Part shown: piece after piece, positions 1 to 7,862 of the stretch
Numbering within the stretch: position 1 is the first letter of the stretch
How the letters are laid out: each line of letters starts with the position of its first letter
NCBI GenBank assembly: GCA_964618455.1
Contig: CAZUAQ010000054.1
Coordinates: 1 to 35,026, forward strand
Reading direction: 5' to 3'
Source: CAZUAQ01 sp964618455
GTDB taxonomy: Bacteria; Planctomycetota; Phycisphaerae; UBA1845; PWPN01
Length of the DNA: 35,026 nucleotides
Notes under the pieces: generated by a model
The model's input: the letters and a program-made list of their open reading frames with translations, nothing else
Told to the model about the DNA's origin: nothing
Database searches by the model: none
Translations under genes and position numbers: made by a program

Positions 1-201
1 ACAGGTGGAATGGCTACGACATGCCACCCGGACTCGTTTCAGGGGGCAAGGTCAACGCCACGTCGGCTTTACTCCTACGCAGAGGTCCATTGATTCTTTT
101 CTTGCAGCACGATCCTGCCTTAAGGATCCAGCAGCTTCACCTTGCCCCTAGGCATCACGGGTGCGTAACCGGCTCGATGGATGATGGACAAATTGATAGA
201 A
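1..201. other. Window edge, no gene recognised
   Basis: No reading frame here has a credible start, ribosome-binding site or recognisable product. It is the 3' flank of the minus-strand protease gene that ends at 202. I saw no clear terminator hairpin. Confidence 0.4.
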
Positions 202-1560
202 TTAACGAACGATGCATCCCCAAGCCCCAAGTTCCGTAGTACCTTCCAGATAAAGACCTGCAAGTTCACCGGTCTGGGCACTCCCATATCCGGCGTAGTT
301 GAGTTCCTGGAATCCAGAAAGAGTACCATTATCTGTCATGGTGATATTGCCATACTGGTCGATGATGCCATCAATGGCAAACACGCCATTATTCCACATA
401 CTGGTCCCCAATATATTTCCAGATGAATCGATGACTAGCTCAAAAGTGTGATTTTGCTGAAGGCTGACTCCATCGATACCGACGCAGTCATAGACTCCCT
501 GAAATGTAGGTGCGGGTGGTGGGAGCGACACACCGGGCAAGCTGCTGCTCTCGACCTGATCCAGCAGTGCTTCAAGATGGCGAACATGTATGCCAAAATT
601 GTTGGCCGCTACTGATTGCCGATCTGCCGACAGATTGCCGTTCTTATCCACAGTGACAAACAGATTCACTGTCCCCGCATTGTTAACAGCCACAAGCTTT
701 CCGCAAGCCACCAATGGGGATCCACTCGTACCGGGAGTTGTCGGCAGTTGATGTTGAATGACATCCGTGGTCGTGGAACTTACTTCCGAATTGGGATCAA
801 AACGCCTCATGGCACTGAGTGTGCCGGAAAGTGACGTCGCTTGAGGCACAGTTATTCCTGGTGTAATACTTAAAACCTCATTGACATCACCTGGGAATCC
901 TGTGAGCGCTAACTGCTCTCCGACCGCCAGGATTTCATAGTCAGTGCTGCTTGCCAAGGGGATGGTCACTGGCGCATCGGTTGCCAATCGGAGTAATGCC
1001 ACATCGGGGGAGGCAATTGGATTTCCCGTGTAGCCGGGTGCGGGGTAAGCATGAGTCAGTTGGATGACGTTTCCTGTGCCGGCCTGGATCGCTACCACTT
1101 GGCTCACTGGAAGAGCATTATCGAGTATGCCCAAGGCGACGTGGGCATTTGTAGCAAGTAATCGAGAGGTGATCGCGAAAGCGGAACCGATGGCAAGATG
1201 GTCTGTATCAGATGGATCCGTGCTTCTTTGCAAGGTCACGACCACGACATACGAAGCGGGGGTCATGGAAGCGAACTCATCCTGCAATGTTGGACAGGAG
1301 TCCAGCATGCCATCATCGTCGTCCTCCTCTTGCGATGCCCCTGAATCGTTCGGTGTCTCCTCGTTATCATTTTGGCCTGGATCTGAATCCGATGGCTGCG
1401 AATCTTGACTATCGCCGGCCTCCGAATCCTGGGACTCACCAGACTCTTGAGATACATCCTCGGCAGACGAGGAATCATCATCAGTTGGGGCGGGAGCACC
1501 ACATGACTGGCCTAAACACAACAGCGCCGATACGAGAAGCATGATCATGATGTGTCGCAT
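202..1560 (-). CDS. Trypsin-like (S1 family) serine protease, predicted lipoprotein
   Basis: A 452-residue secreted protease. It starts with a signal peptide (MRHIMIMLLVSALLCLGQSC) whose cysteine at about 20 could be lipidated, although G-Q-S-C is an imperfect lipobox. Residues 21-85 are a very acidic Ser/Asp/Glu/Gln linker. The protease domain spans about 95-345 and shows the catalytic triad: His140 in TNAHVALG, Asp186 in SPDVALLRL and Ser279 in TPGTSGSPLV. This matches the trypsin-like peptidase domain of the HtrA/glutamyl-endopeptidase type, without a PDZ domain. The last ~90 residues form a separate beta-rich region of unknown function. An in-frame start 11 codons upstream exists, but the ATG at 1560 follows GGGAGG at good spacing and begins the signal peptide. 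The substrate is unknown; the likely role is cleavage of proteins at the cell surface or in the periplasm. Fold is confident, lipidation moderate. Confidence 0.85.
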   Translation of the reverse strand: MRHIMIMLLVSALLCLGQSCGAPAPTDDDSSSAEDVSQESGESQDSEAGDSQDSQPSDSDPGQNDNEETPNDSGASQEEDDDDGMLDSCPTLQDEFASMTPASYVVVVTLQRSTDPSDTDHLAIGSAFAITSRLLATNAHVALGILDNALPVSQVVAIQAGTGNVIQLTHAYPAPGYTGNPIASPDVALLRLATDAPVTIPLASSTDYEILAVGEQLALTGFPGDVNEVLSITPGITVPQATSLSGTLSAMRRFDPNSEVSSTTTDVIQHQLPTTPGTSGSPLVACGKLVAVNNAGTVNLFVTVDKNGNLSADRQSVAANNFGIHVRHLEALLDQVESSSLPGVSLPPPAPTFQGVYDCVGIDGVSLQQNHTFELVIDSSGNILGTSMWNNGVFAIDGIIDQYGNITMTDNGTLSGFQELNYAGYGSAQTGELAGLYLEGTTELGAWGCIVR

Positions 1561-2231
1561 GGAAACCTCCCTTTGAGATGAAGTGGATAGCACCCAGTAT
1601 AGAGCAAGAACTCTCTTTATTAGTGTATGAACACGTGATGGTCAAGTAATACCCAGAGACAGTATCGGTGGGGTATTTAACCCATAAGGAACTACTTTTA
1701 CCAAAATCGTCTCACTTTGATCAGTAGGTAATCCTACGCCAACGGTACGACTGTTCATGTCGCACCCTAAGAATAATCATGTTCGCATAGTGCCTTGACC
1801 GAGCGACTGCCCTGAAATACTTCTCCAGACAGATTGAAATTGACGATTTCTAAATCAGGGTTCCTTTCTGACACTTTTGGGCACTTCGATACCATCTGCC
1901 AGTTTCGCCTCAGTCGTGCTCACGAAATTGGCCACGCAAGGAGGTATTCGTTTTAGCCTACGCTTGAATTATAAGTTAATCTTATAGTAAACCGAGGGAT
2001 ATAAGCATGGCTGAAGAGGGTTAGGCTGGGACTCCGAGGCGGATCAGGGCCGGGGGCGTGGTTCGGATCCTGGGAAGGCCGTCGGGACCCCCCGAAGGTG
2101 TGAAATCTGCATAGCATACTGATCAACCAGGGCCGCTTCCCTCGCTTCCGATTTGAACCCGTCTCGGCTGTGCAGTGCAAGTCTTTCGATGTCAATTCCC
2201 ACACCAAGAATGTGACATTGTGACGATGGTG
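1561..2231. other. Gene-free stretch, lower GC than neighbours
   Basis: About 670 bases without a supported gene. An open minus frame at 1953-2207 has no ribosome-binding site or recognisable domain and a Pro/Ser/Arg-rich translation typical of chance frames. The segment nearest 1560 must carry the promoter of the protease gene, but I could not pick out one convincing -35/-10 pair. Confidence 0.4.
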
Positions 2232-2375
2232 CTATTCCTGGAGACGCTCTGACGAGTTCGAGTCACCCGCTGAATCAACTAACGTCGAAATCGCCATGCG
2301 AATCGGCTCAGGAAGAGTCGACCAACGCTCGATGATCTTGGCCAACTCAGGCTCATGCTGCTCATCGTGAGTCAT
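2232..2375 (-). pseudogene. 47-codon fragment resembling the tail of planctomycete integrase-associated ORFs
   Basis: The minus frame reads MTHDEQHEPELAKIIERWST and then a segment with LPEPIRMAISTLVDSAGD, ending at TAG (2232-2234). The pattern, a short acidic lead followed by L-A-x-I-I-x-x-W-x-x-L-P-E-x-I-R-x-A-I-x-x-L-V, is one I associate with the C-terminal ends of short ORFs next to tyrosine recombinases in Planctomycetota. That is from memory, not a search. The frame stays open upstream of the ATG toward the tRNA fragment at 2451-2499, so it may be the end of a longer gene whose body is gone. No integrase catalytic residues are present. It could instead be a genuine small protein, but no clear ribosome-binding site supports this. 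Confidence 0.45.
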
Positions 2376-2450
2376 ACTGCGGGGATTATCGCTGGGCGTC
2401 GCTACCCCGCCAACATAATCCCTTGCATTCTCATCACTTACAGAATTAAT

Positions 2451-2499
2451 CTCCGGTTTTGTAAACCGCAGGTCGTCGGTTCGAGTCCGACCGGTGGCT
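2451..2499 (+). pseudogene. 3' half of a tRNA-Thr (anticodon TGT), probable attachment-site remnant
   Basis: The segment has a tRNA anticodon arm (CGGT, loop TTTGTAA, ACCG; anticodon TGT for Thr), a variable region CAGGTC, a perfect T arm (GTCGG, loop TTCGAGT, CCGAC at 2475-2491), the 3' acceptor strand CGGTGGC (2492-2498) and a discriminator T. The 5' acceptor strand (GCCACCG) and the D arm are absent in the 60 bases upstream, so it is not a functional tRNA. Antisense it encodes the VGLEPTTCGLQNR peptide, a well-known spurious product of tRNA genes. A lone tRNA 3' half is what many integrative elements leave, because they integrate into tRNA 3' ends. Confidence 0.75.
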
Positions 2500-2864
2500 T
2501 TCCTGATGGTCGTCGCTTCCCGCCGAACTGGTCCGCATAGCTCATCTTGGGCAAGGACTTATGAACAGTCTCCTTGCGAGGAAGTTCAGCAGAGTGCACG
2601 CATCGCTGTGCTCGCATCGCTCCGCGTCCGCCGGCTCCGATTCGTTCGCCCACGGCGGGGGATACAGCGGGGGGTCGTCATCTACGTCAACAGGCTCATC
2701 ATCGGTACCTGGAGTGCGATCGAGGTCTGCGCGCATCCCCTCATCAAGAACGATCGCGAGCACCTCATGCCGAAAGCAAGACAAAAAGCTATCCCTGATG
2801 AAACATCCGGGCTAGCACGACAACGTGGGTTAAGCTCAAGAATCTGGTAGGGATTGTACGATAG
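2500..2864. other. No supported gene; possible degraded coding DNA
   Basis: Several overlapping frames of 60-118 codons are open on both strands, but none has a ribosome-binding site plus a recognisable product. A minus frame at 2542-2784 has an acidic stretch (PVDVDDDPPLYPPPWANE) that reads more like protein than the others and could be a decayed remnant. I cannot assign it. Confidence 0.35.
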
Positions 2865-3114
2865 TTTCTCCAGCGACATCAAGCTGAAGGCGCGGGCAGG
2901 AGCTTCACGCTGCCGTCGGCTCACGGCACTATTTTACACGGTCCTTCGGCTCATCAGGCAAGGCTGGAACTTCGTCGCTTCGAGCGGGAACTTCAGGATG
3001 TCGGCAGCTACCTCGATATCGAGATCGATGTCGGATCGTTCGCCAAGTTCGCGGACTATTTCTTCGACGGGCTGATTGCCGACTGGGTAGTGCAATCCCG
3101 AATCCAGAGTTCGC
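2865..3114 (+). pseudogene. Orphan coding-like fragment, helical and charged, no start codon
   Basis: From the stop at 2862-2864 the frame is open through 3114. Its second half reads like real protein: ARLELRRFERELQDVGSYLD, then IEIDVGSFAKFADYFFDGLI and ADWVVQSRIQSSL. A charged, probably coiled-coil helix is followed by an aromatic-rich amphipathic segment. There is no ATG and no upstream ribosome-binding site, and the first ~30 codons look non-coding. It is therefore probably the internal or C-terminal part of a gene that lost its 5' end. It abuts, on the opposite strand, the stop of the 3115-3573 gene, which suggests a rearrangement point near 3115. Family not recognised. Confidence 0.4.
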
Positions 3115-3573
3115 TCAGGTCTGGCCGATACCCGCCCAGGAATCCTCGCGCCCCGCCGCGGACCAGTACTCGACGAAGGCCTGGGAAGGATCCGGAATGT
3201 CGGACTGCCCCGAAAACGTCAGAGAGAGATCCGTGAGGACCCGCCGTTCCGCCCACTCCAAGCCGATGCATGCCTGCTTGTTCGCCGGCAGCGTGTAGGT
3301 GTCGTCGCTGTTGCGGGGTACCTCCCACGTCAGAAACACGTCCTCTTCAGGAAACTCATCGAGTCGCCCGGCAAGCGATCCCTGCTTTCGTGCAGGATCG
3401 GAGGTGACGACCCTGGCGAACAACGCAATGTCGACACGCTCCGCGGTGATCCCCGCCTGTGATGGCTGTGCATCGGCGTTCGATGCCGTAACCCATTGAG
3501 GGCCCAATGCAGCACCCATCGATAGGAAAACGCTCAGGACATGGAACCGGAAATTGAATTGTTCTCTCATCAT
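3115..3573 (-). CDS. Short secreted protein of unknown function, possibly 3'-truncated
   Basis: A 152-residue product with an N-terminal signal-like segment (basic MMREQFNFRF, then hydrophobic VLSVFLSMGAALG) and probable cleavage near ASNADA. The mature part (VDIALFARVVTSDPARKQGS and on) has alternating beta-strand character and Trp/Tyr residues. It ends abruptly with DSWAGIGQT and TGA. No family is recognised. The ending coincides with a switch to plus-strand coding-like DNA (2865-3114), so the natural protein may have been longer. There is no strong ribosome-binding site before the two adjacent ATG codons. It lies 61 bases downstream of, and on the same strand as, the lipoprotein gene ending at 3635, so it may be cotranscribed with it. 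Confidence 0.5.
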   Translation of the reverse strand: MMREQFNFRFHVLSVFLSMGAALGPQWVTASNADAQPSQAGITAERVDIALFARVVTSDPARKQGSLAGRLDEFPEEDVFLTWEVPRNSDDTYTLPANKQACIGLEWAERRVLTDLSLTFSGQSDIPDPSQAFVEYWSAAGREDSWAGIGQT

Positions 3574-3634
3574 ACCGTACGGAGCTTCACCATCAATTGT
3601 CTTCGATGTCGTTGCAGCCGGCCCGACTGGCCGA

Positions 3635-4741
3635 TCATTCGATTCTCACACAATCCCCGGTATAGGCGATACGCTCGCCGCCGTCGACCATCTCGAAATC
3701 AGTCACCTGCAGATCGGTGAGGTCGCGCGTGTCGAGAAGCCCCAACCATTGGGCCGTGGTCAATCGGTCGCTCTGGGCGGTCAGGGCGATGATGCCGCCA
3801 TCCGAAAGAAACATGCCATACCTTTGCATCGCGCGGGCGACTGTCCGTGCAGCCTCGTTGGGAAGCGTATCGAGGGGGTAGTCGCCACGGAGCCGGAACC
3901 GCGCGCCGTACGGCGGCGCCGACGAAGGTCCGCTCGTCGCGCCGGTCGAATGCGTTGCCGGATGCACGTACACACCGTTACGGATCCGCGAATTCGGCAG
4001 GATGAACCGAATGGCATGGTCGATCTCCCCGGCGGCGACCTCGTCCGCCGTGAACAGCAATGGCGCAATGGGATACCCGGCGGCATCGGCACTGGTGCAA
4101 TTCTCGCCGCGACCGGCACCGTCATACATGCGCGTCAGGTCCCACACCGACAAACACCCCCCTTGAAAGCTGCTCCCAACGATGTTCGCCCGCCACATCT
4201 CGTAGAGCGTGTTGCTCGAAGCATGCACGACTATGAGATGGCAGTCCCCGTCGTTCGTGCATGCGTACCCATTCTCGCCTTCGAGCGCGCCCTCGTCGGG
4301 CACGGGGATGTCATCCAGGTCGCAGTCGGGAAGGAAGTGATCGTCCGTCGGTGTGAAGCTGCGAAACTCCGTGTCTTCGTCGGCGTAGAGCACCTCGATC
4401 GAGTAGTCGATGCGCATCTCGCCGCCGCCCCATCCACCAACGCTATCGAGCCACGCGATGACCTCCGCCGACTGCGCATCCAACGGCGCCTCGGAGATGT
4501 CCTCGTACCAGATGGCCCCGGCGGGAAAGAGATCCCCAGGATCGACCATGCCCGCGCTATTTCCAGCGCCGCCTTCGGATCCTTCATCCTGATCGGAGTC
4601 GCCGCTTCCACCGTCATGGCCATCATCTCCGCTGCCGCTTCCGTCCTCATCGGCCGGATCTCCCGGCATCGGCTGACACATCTGTCCGAAGCTCAATAGC
4701 ACGGTCGACATCAACATCAGCCCAAACATCCAACGAACCAT
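3635..4741 (-). CDS. Predicted lipoprotein of a conserved uncharacterised bacterial family
   Basis: A 368-residue exported protein. Signal peptide MVRWMFGLMLMSTVLLSFGQ precedes Cys21, then an acidic Gly/Ser/Asp/Glu linker (about 25-65). The body (about 70-368) contains YPIAPLLFTADEVAAGEIDH, AIRFILPN, YVHPATH, PPYGARFRLRGDYPLD and RAMQRYGMFLSDGG. This order (API-LL--DEV-AG-I-HA-RF--P, then the P-GARFRL box, then ----A---YGM---D-G) is typical of a widespread secreted family of unknown function. Several cysteines (DCDLDD, ACTNDGDC, GGCLSVW, ENCTSAD) suggest disulphides, consistent with a periplasmic or surface site. The ATG at 4741 was chosen because GGGAGGT lies 7 bases upstream; a longer frame to 4834 has no such support. 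Biochemical role unknown. Confidence 0.75.
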   Translation of the reverse strand: MVRWMFGLMLMSTVLLSFGQMCQPMPGDPADEDGSGSGDDGHDGGSGDSDQDEGSEGGAGNSAGMVDPGDLFPAGAIWYEDISEAPLDAQSAEVIAWLDSVGGWGGGEMRIDYSIEVLYADEDTEFRSFTPTDDHFLPDCDLDDIPVPDEGALEGENGYACTNDGDCHLIVVHASSNTLYEMWRANIVGSSFQGGCLSVWDLTRMYDGAGRGENCTSADAAGYPIAPLLFTADEVAAGEIDHAIRFILPNSRIRNGVYVHPATHSTGATSGPSSAPPYGARFRLRGDYPLDTLPNEAARTVARAMQRYGMFLSDGGIIALTAQSDRLTTAQWLGLLDTRDLTDLQVTDFEMVDGGERIAYTGDCVRIE

Positions 4742-4856
4742 AGGGGCTACCTCCCGAGGTGTTTCTGGAGTCACAAGCCGGAACACACACTTCCCTACCA
4801 TCGGCAGGGACACTGGATCACTATACGGGGACACGATGTCACGTTCATGATCGTGA

Positions 4857-5005
4857 CTGAGAATGTGTGTGAGGAGCTCAGGGAACGTCCCCGTTTTGCC
4901 GGGAGCTGTAATGCATCATGGGCGTTGAAGAGGCTCATTCCGTGCGAGAATACTAAACGGGGACCGTCTCTTTCTCCGGGAGGAGCTTCTCACACACTTT
5001 CTGAG
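4857..5005. repeat. 149-bp imperfect inverted repeat (MITE/REP-like)
   Basis: The outer arms CTGAGAATGTGTGTGAGGAG (from 4857) and its counterpart (4983-5005, GAGCTTCTCACACACTTTCT then GAG) are near-perfect reverse complements. Inner arms GTCCCCGTTT (4887-4896) and AAACGGGGAC (4955-4964) are perfect complements. The intervening arm segments differ in length, and a ~58-base loop lies at the centre. No transposase gene is present here. The shape fits a small non-autonomous element or a REP/BIME-type palindrome between the lipoprotein gene and the acetyltransferase gene. It could also form a long hairpin RNA. Confidence 0.65.
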
Positions 5006-5136
5006 ACATGCGCTTCTTCTTTGTCATCGAAGTTTAATGTCAGCACTTGACCCTCGATCGAGGCGTTGCTAGCTTCGCGTGACGTTAGCGGACCATCCTG
5101 CCCGCCGCACGACAAAGGCCTTGGGAGCCACGATCG

Positions 5137-5964
5137 ATGACATCGCAGGAAAAACCCACGGCCGACCATGAACGCTTGATTGCCGCGCTGGAGCGCAACT
5201 TCCAGCGCTTCTTTTCGCTCTTCGGCCAGGCGTCCGGAGGGCACCTTCACGAGACCCCGCATGCCTTGTGGTTCGAGACGCCGATCCCCTCTCAGCCCTA
5301 CAACGGCGTCCTCCGTTTTCATGCCGAAGACGAGACCGACGACAGGATCGACGCGCTATTCGATCATTTCGACGAACGCGGTGTGCCGTTCTTCTGGTTC
5401 GTTCACCCCACGGCACGCCCCGATGATCTACCGAAGAGACTGACGAAGCGAGGCTTCGCGCAAGCTGAGGTCTTATCGGGCATGGCGGCATCGCTGAACG
5501 TGTTGCCTGAAATCAATCCTCCACCAGAGGATATAGTGGCGCGCGAGGTCATTGGCAGCGATCAGGCCTATCGTTTCCTCGAGATGGTGGCGTGGCGCTG
5601 GAGCGTGCCCCGGGATGCGCTTCAGTACCTCATGCAGATGAATCGCTCCTGGCGATTGGGGGAGGCGGATGCCGTCGTGCGCTGCTGGATCGCCTGGCGT
5701 GGCGACTTGCCTATCGCGAAGGCGGTCCTCTTGATCGACGAAAACGTTGCCGGGCTCTACGGCGTCTCGACGCGTCCCGAAGCCCGGGGAATGGGGCTGG
5801 CGACGCTACTGACCCTCGAAGCCCTTCACGCGGCCGCTCAAGCCGGATGCACCACCGCCGTCCTGCATTCCTCGACGATGGCCCACGAGCTTTATGCCCG
5901 GCTCGGATTTCGCGACATCGCCGACTTTCCCGTCTTCGCGCCGCCGCATGGATTGCATATCTGA
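5137..5964 (+). CDS. GNAT-family N-acetyltransferase
   Basis: A 275-residue cytoplasmic protein. The C-terminal GNAT fold (about 150-270) shows the acetyl-CoA-binding motif A as LYGVSTRPEARGMGLATLLT (the V-x-P-x-x-R-G-x-G-x-A signature) and a terminal strand/helix with AHELYARLGFRDI, the usual Y-x-x-x-GF end. The N-terminal ~140 residues, with LWFETPIPSQPYNGVLRFHA, are an extra domain seen in two-part GNAT proteins; it may select the acceptor. The acceptor cannot be predicted. GGGAG lies about 10 bases upstream of the ATG. It stands alone on the plus strand, convergent with the histidine kinase gene that ends at 6033. Confidence 0.8.
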   Translation: MTSQEKPTADHERLIAALERNFQRFFSLFGQASGGHLHETPHALWFETPIPSQPYNGVLRFHAEDETDDRIDALFDHFDERGVPFFWFVHPTARPDDLPKRLTKRGFAQAEVLSGMAASLNVLPEINPPPEDIVAREVIGSDQAYRFLEMVAWRWSVPRDALQYLMQMNRSWRLGEADAVVRCWIAWRGDLPIAKAVLLIDENVAGLYGVSTRPEARGMGLATLLTLEALHAAAQAGCTTAVLHSSTMAHELYARLGFRDIADFPVFAPPHGLHI

Positions 5965-6032
5965 TTCCTGATCGTCGGCGCCGCTCCCGATCAACGCTTG
6001 TAGACTGAAATGAATTGCTGCGTCATCCGGTT

Positions 6033-7862
6033 TCATGCGGATGATGACTCGACCGCCTGCCTGTTACCGTTTCCATCCGCCATCGGCAGCGACAACACGA
6101 AACAGGCGCCCTGTTCCGAGGTGGCATCGATATCGAGATCCCCCTGCATCCGCCGCGCGAGCCGCCGGCTCAGCGCCAGACCCAGCCCCACGCCGGGAGA
6201 CGACTCTGCCGCGCGATGCGCCGACTTGTGAAACGGCTTGAACAGCGTGTGTGACTCCGACGCGCGAACGCCCGGACCGAAATCCCGCACCGCCAACCGT
6301 ACGCGGCGTCCCTCCGGACGCACCGTCAGCCGGATCTCGCGCGGCTCGGCATCCACGGCATACTTGCAGGCGTTGTCCACCAGGTTGAACAGGATGTGCT
6401 CGACAGCGGCGGCGTCCGCCAGCACACGCGTCTCCCGCGCCGGCGGGTCGAGGTCCACGTGGAAATCAAACTTCGCCCGCGCGGCGTGATCCGCCAGGCG
6501 TTCCTCCACGCGCTCCATGATTGCGGACAACTCCACGGGCTCGACGCGCCCCGCCTTGCCGTTGCCCTCCAGCCGCGCATACGCCAGCACGTTCTCCACC
6601 ATGTGCGACAACCGGTTGGCCTCGCCGCTCATCGTCTTCACGTAGTGACGTCGCTTCTCTTCGTCCGGCACCATGCCCCGCAGCAGCATCTCTGTATACA
6701 TGCGAAACGTCGTCAACGGCGTACGCATCTCGTGTGTCACCGCTGAAACGAACGCCCCGCGACGCTCGCTCAGCACCATCGTGCCGTGCAGCAGCCCGGC
6801 CACTGCCAGGATGACAAGGAGCACGCAACCCCACGCCACGAGGAGCGAGATTCGAATCGGTGTCCACGCTTCCACCTCCGCCACGGGGAGCGTTCCCGGT
6901 TCCAGACGCACCGGCAGGTTCGCCAGAAGACGCCCTTCGCGATCAATCTTCTCCCCGTCGTACGCAACCAACGCCGCATCCGGCAAGAGATCCTCGATCC
7001 CGCGCTTCAACTCCGCATGCAACGCATGCCAGTCCAGCCAGCAGCCCTGAATGTACGTTTGGCCTCGTACCTCCGCCCGCCGCGCCAGCAGGAGCGTTTC
7101 GCCGTACCACATGGGCTTCATGTAGCCTTCGCACGAATCAAGCAGATGCTCCATGTCGATCACGAAATTGGAGGTCTGCATGAGATTCGTGCTCTCCACG
7201 TTGCCGACCCGCGTATTCCACTCCACCTGCCCCTTGAACTGCTGCACCCCCTCACCAGCCCGCCGTTGCATGGCGCCATTGGACCCGCGCAGTTCGTTGG
7301 TGCCGTTGCCGAGCACCACATTCACCGACGAGGACCGACTGATGTCCGCGCAGTTCAGATAAAGGTATGTCTGCGGCGCCATCTCGCGTAACCTCTCCAG
7401 GTACTCCGCGCGTTCCCGAAGGGTTATCTCGTCCAGATAGCCGGAGGAAACGGCGTTATCGCGAACCTGCGCGTCCGGCACCTGGGGCGAAGTCAGTGTC
7501 CCGTCCGGCTCGAACTGGAAGTAAATCAGAACGAAGGGCCACTCCTCCGTCATCAGCGGCGACGGCGTAATGACTTCCCCGTAGTCCTGCGGGTTGTACG
7601 CGTTGTCGTACGCGCGTTGCACCGGGTAGTACGATCGGTACATGTATTGCGGACGCACCTGCTCCTGCGCGATCAACGGCGACAGAAACGAATCCATCCG
7701 CCACAGCGACAGGCGGACGTTCTCTTCCAGCACTGCGCGTCGCTCGGAATCGACCTGCTCGCCCTCCATGCGCAGCATCTCCGCACTGATCCAACCCATG
7801 GCGCCGATCAGCACCAGGGCGAATACCGCGAAGATCAACCAGGTCTGCCAGGGCCGCCTCAT
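6033..7862 (-). CDS. Sensor histidine kinase with large extracytoplasmic sensor domain
   Basis: A 609-residue membrane kinase. TM1 is at about 8-30 and TM2 at about 337-359, enclosing a ~300-residue sensor region rich in Tyr/Trp with no recognised domain; there is no clear HAMP region after TM2. The HisKA domain has the phosphoacceptor His377 in SAVTHEMRTPLTTFRMYTEM. The ATPase domain has the N box HILFNLVDNACKY (about 489-501), G1 DFGPGV (about 527) and G2 GVGLGLALSRRLARRMQG (about 557-574), so all catalytic motifs are intact. Its ATG overlaps the TGA of the upstream regulator gene (ATGA), so the two are translationally coupled. The stimulus is unknown. The short C-terminal tail is low-complexity. 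Confidence 0.92.
   Translation of the reverse strand: MRRPWQTWLIFAVFALVLIGAMGWISAEMLRMEGEQVDSERRAVLEENVRLSLWRMDSFLSPLIAQEQVRPQYMYRSYYPVQRAYDNAYNPQDYGEVITPSPLMTEEWPFVLIYFQFEPDGTLTSPQVPDAQVRDNAVSSGYLDEITLRERAEYLERLREMAPQTYLYLNCADISRSSSVNVVLGNGTNELRGSNGAMQRRAGEGVQQFKGQVEWNTRVGNVESTNLMQTSNFVIDMEHLLDSCEGYMKPMWYGETLLLARRAEVRGQTYIQGCWLDWHALHAELKRGIEDLLPDAALVAYDGEKIDREGRLLANLPVRLEPGTLPVAEVEAWTPIRISLLVAWGCVLLVILAVAGLLHGTMVLSERRGAFVSAVTHEMRTPLTTFRMYTEMLLRGMVPDEEKRRHYVKTMSGEANRLSHMVENVLAYARLEGNGKAGRVEPVELSAIMERVEERLADHAARAKFDFHVDLDPPARETRVLADAAAVEHILFNLVDNACKYAVDAEPREIRLTVRPEGRRVRLAVRDFGPGVRASESHTLFKPFHKSAHRAAESSPGVGLGLALSRRLARRMQGDLDIDATSEQGACFVLSLPMADGNGNRQAVESSSA

Noticed and set aside
1953..2207. 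84-codon minus frame
   Set aside because: No ribosome-binding site, no domain, Pro/Ser/Arg-rich chance-like translation.
2427..2499. Complete tRNA-Thr gene
   Set aside because: The anticodon arm, T arm and 3' acceptor are present, but no D arm or matching 5' acceptor strand exists upstream.
2438..2653. Minus-strand 71-codon frame ending in PPVGLEPTTCGLQNRRLIL
   Set aside because: The C-terminal peptide is the antisense translation of the tRNA-Thr fragment, a known false protein.
3554..4699. Long plus-strand frame of 381 codons
   Set aside because: It is antisense to the lipoprotein gene with intact signal peptide and family motifs; long antisense frames are common at this GC content.
4847..5050. 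67-codon plus frame across the inverted repeat
   Set aside because: It reads straight through both arms of the palindrome and has no ribosome-binding site or domain.
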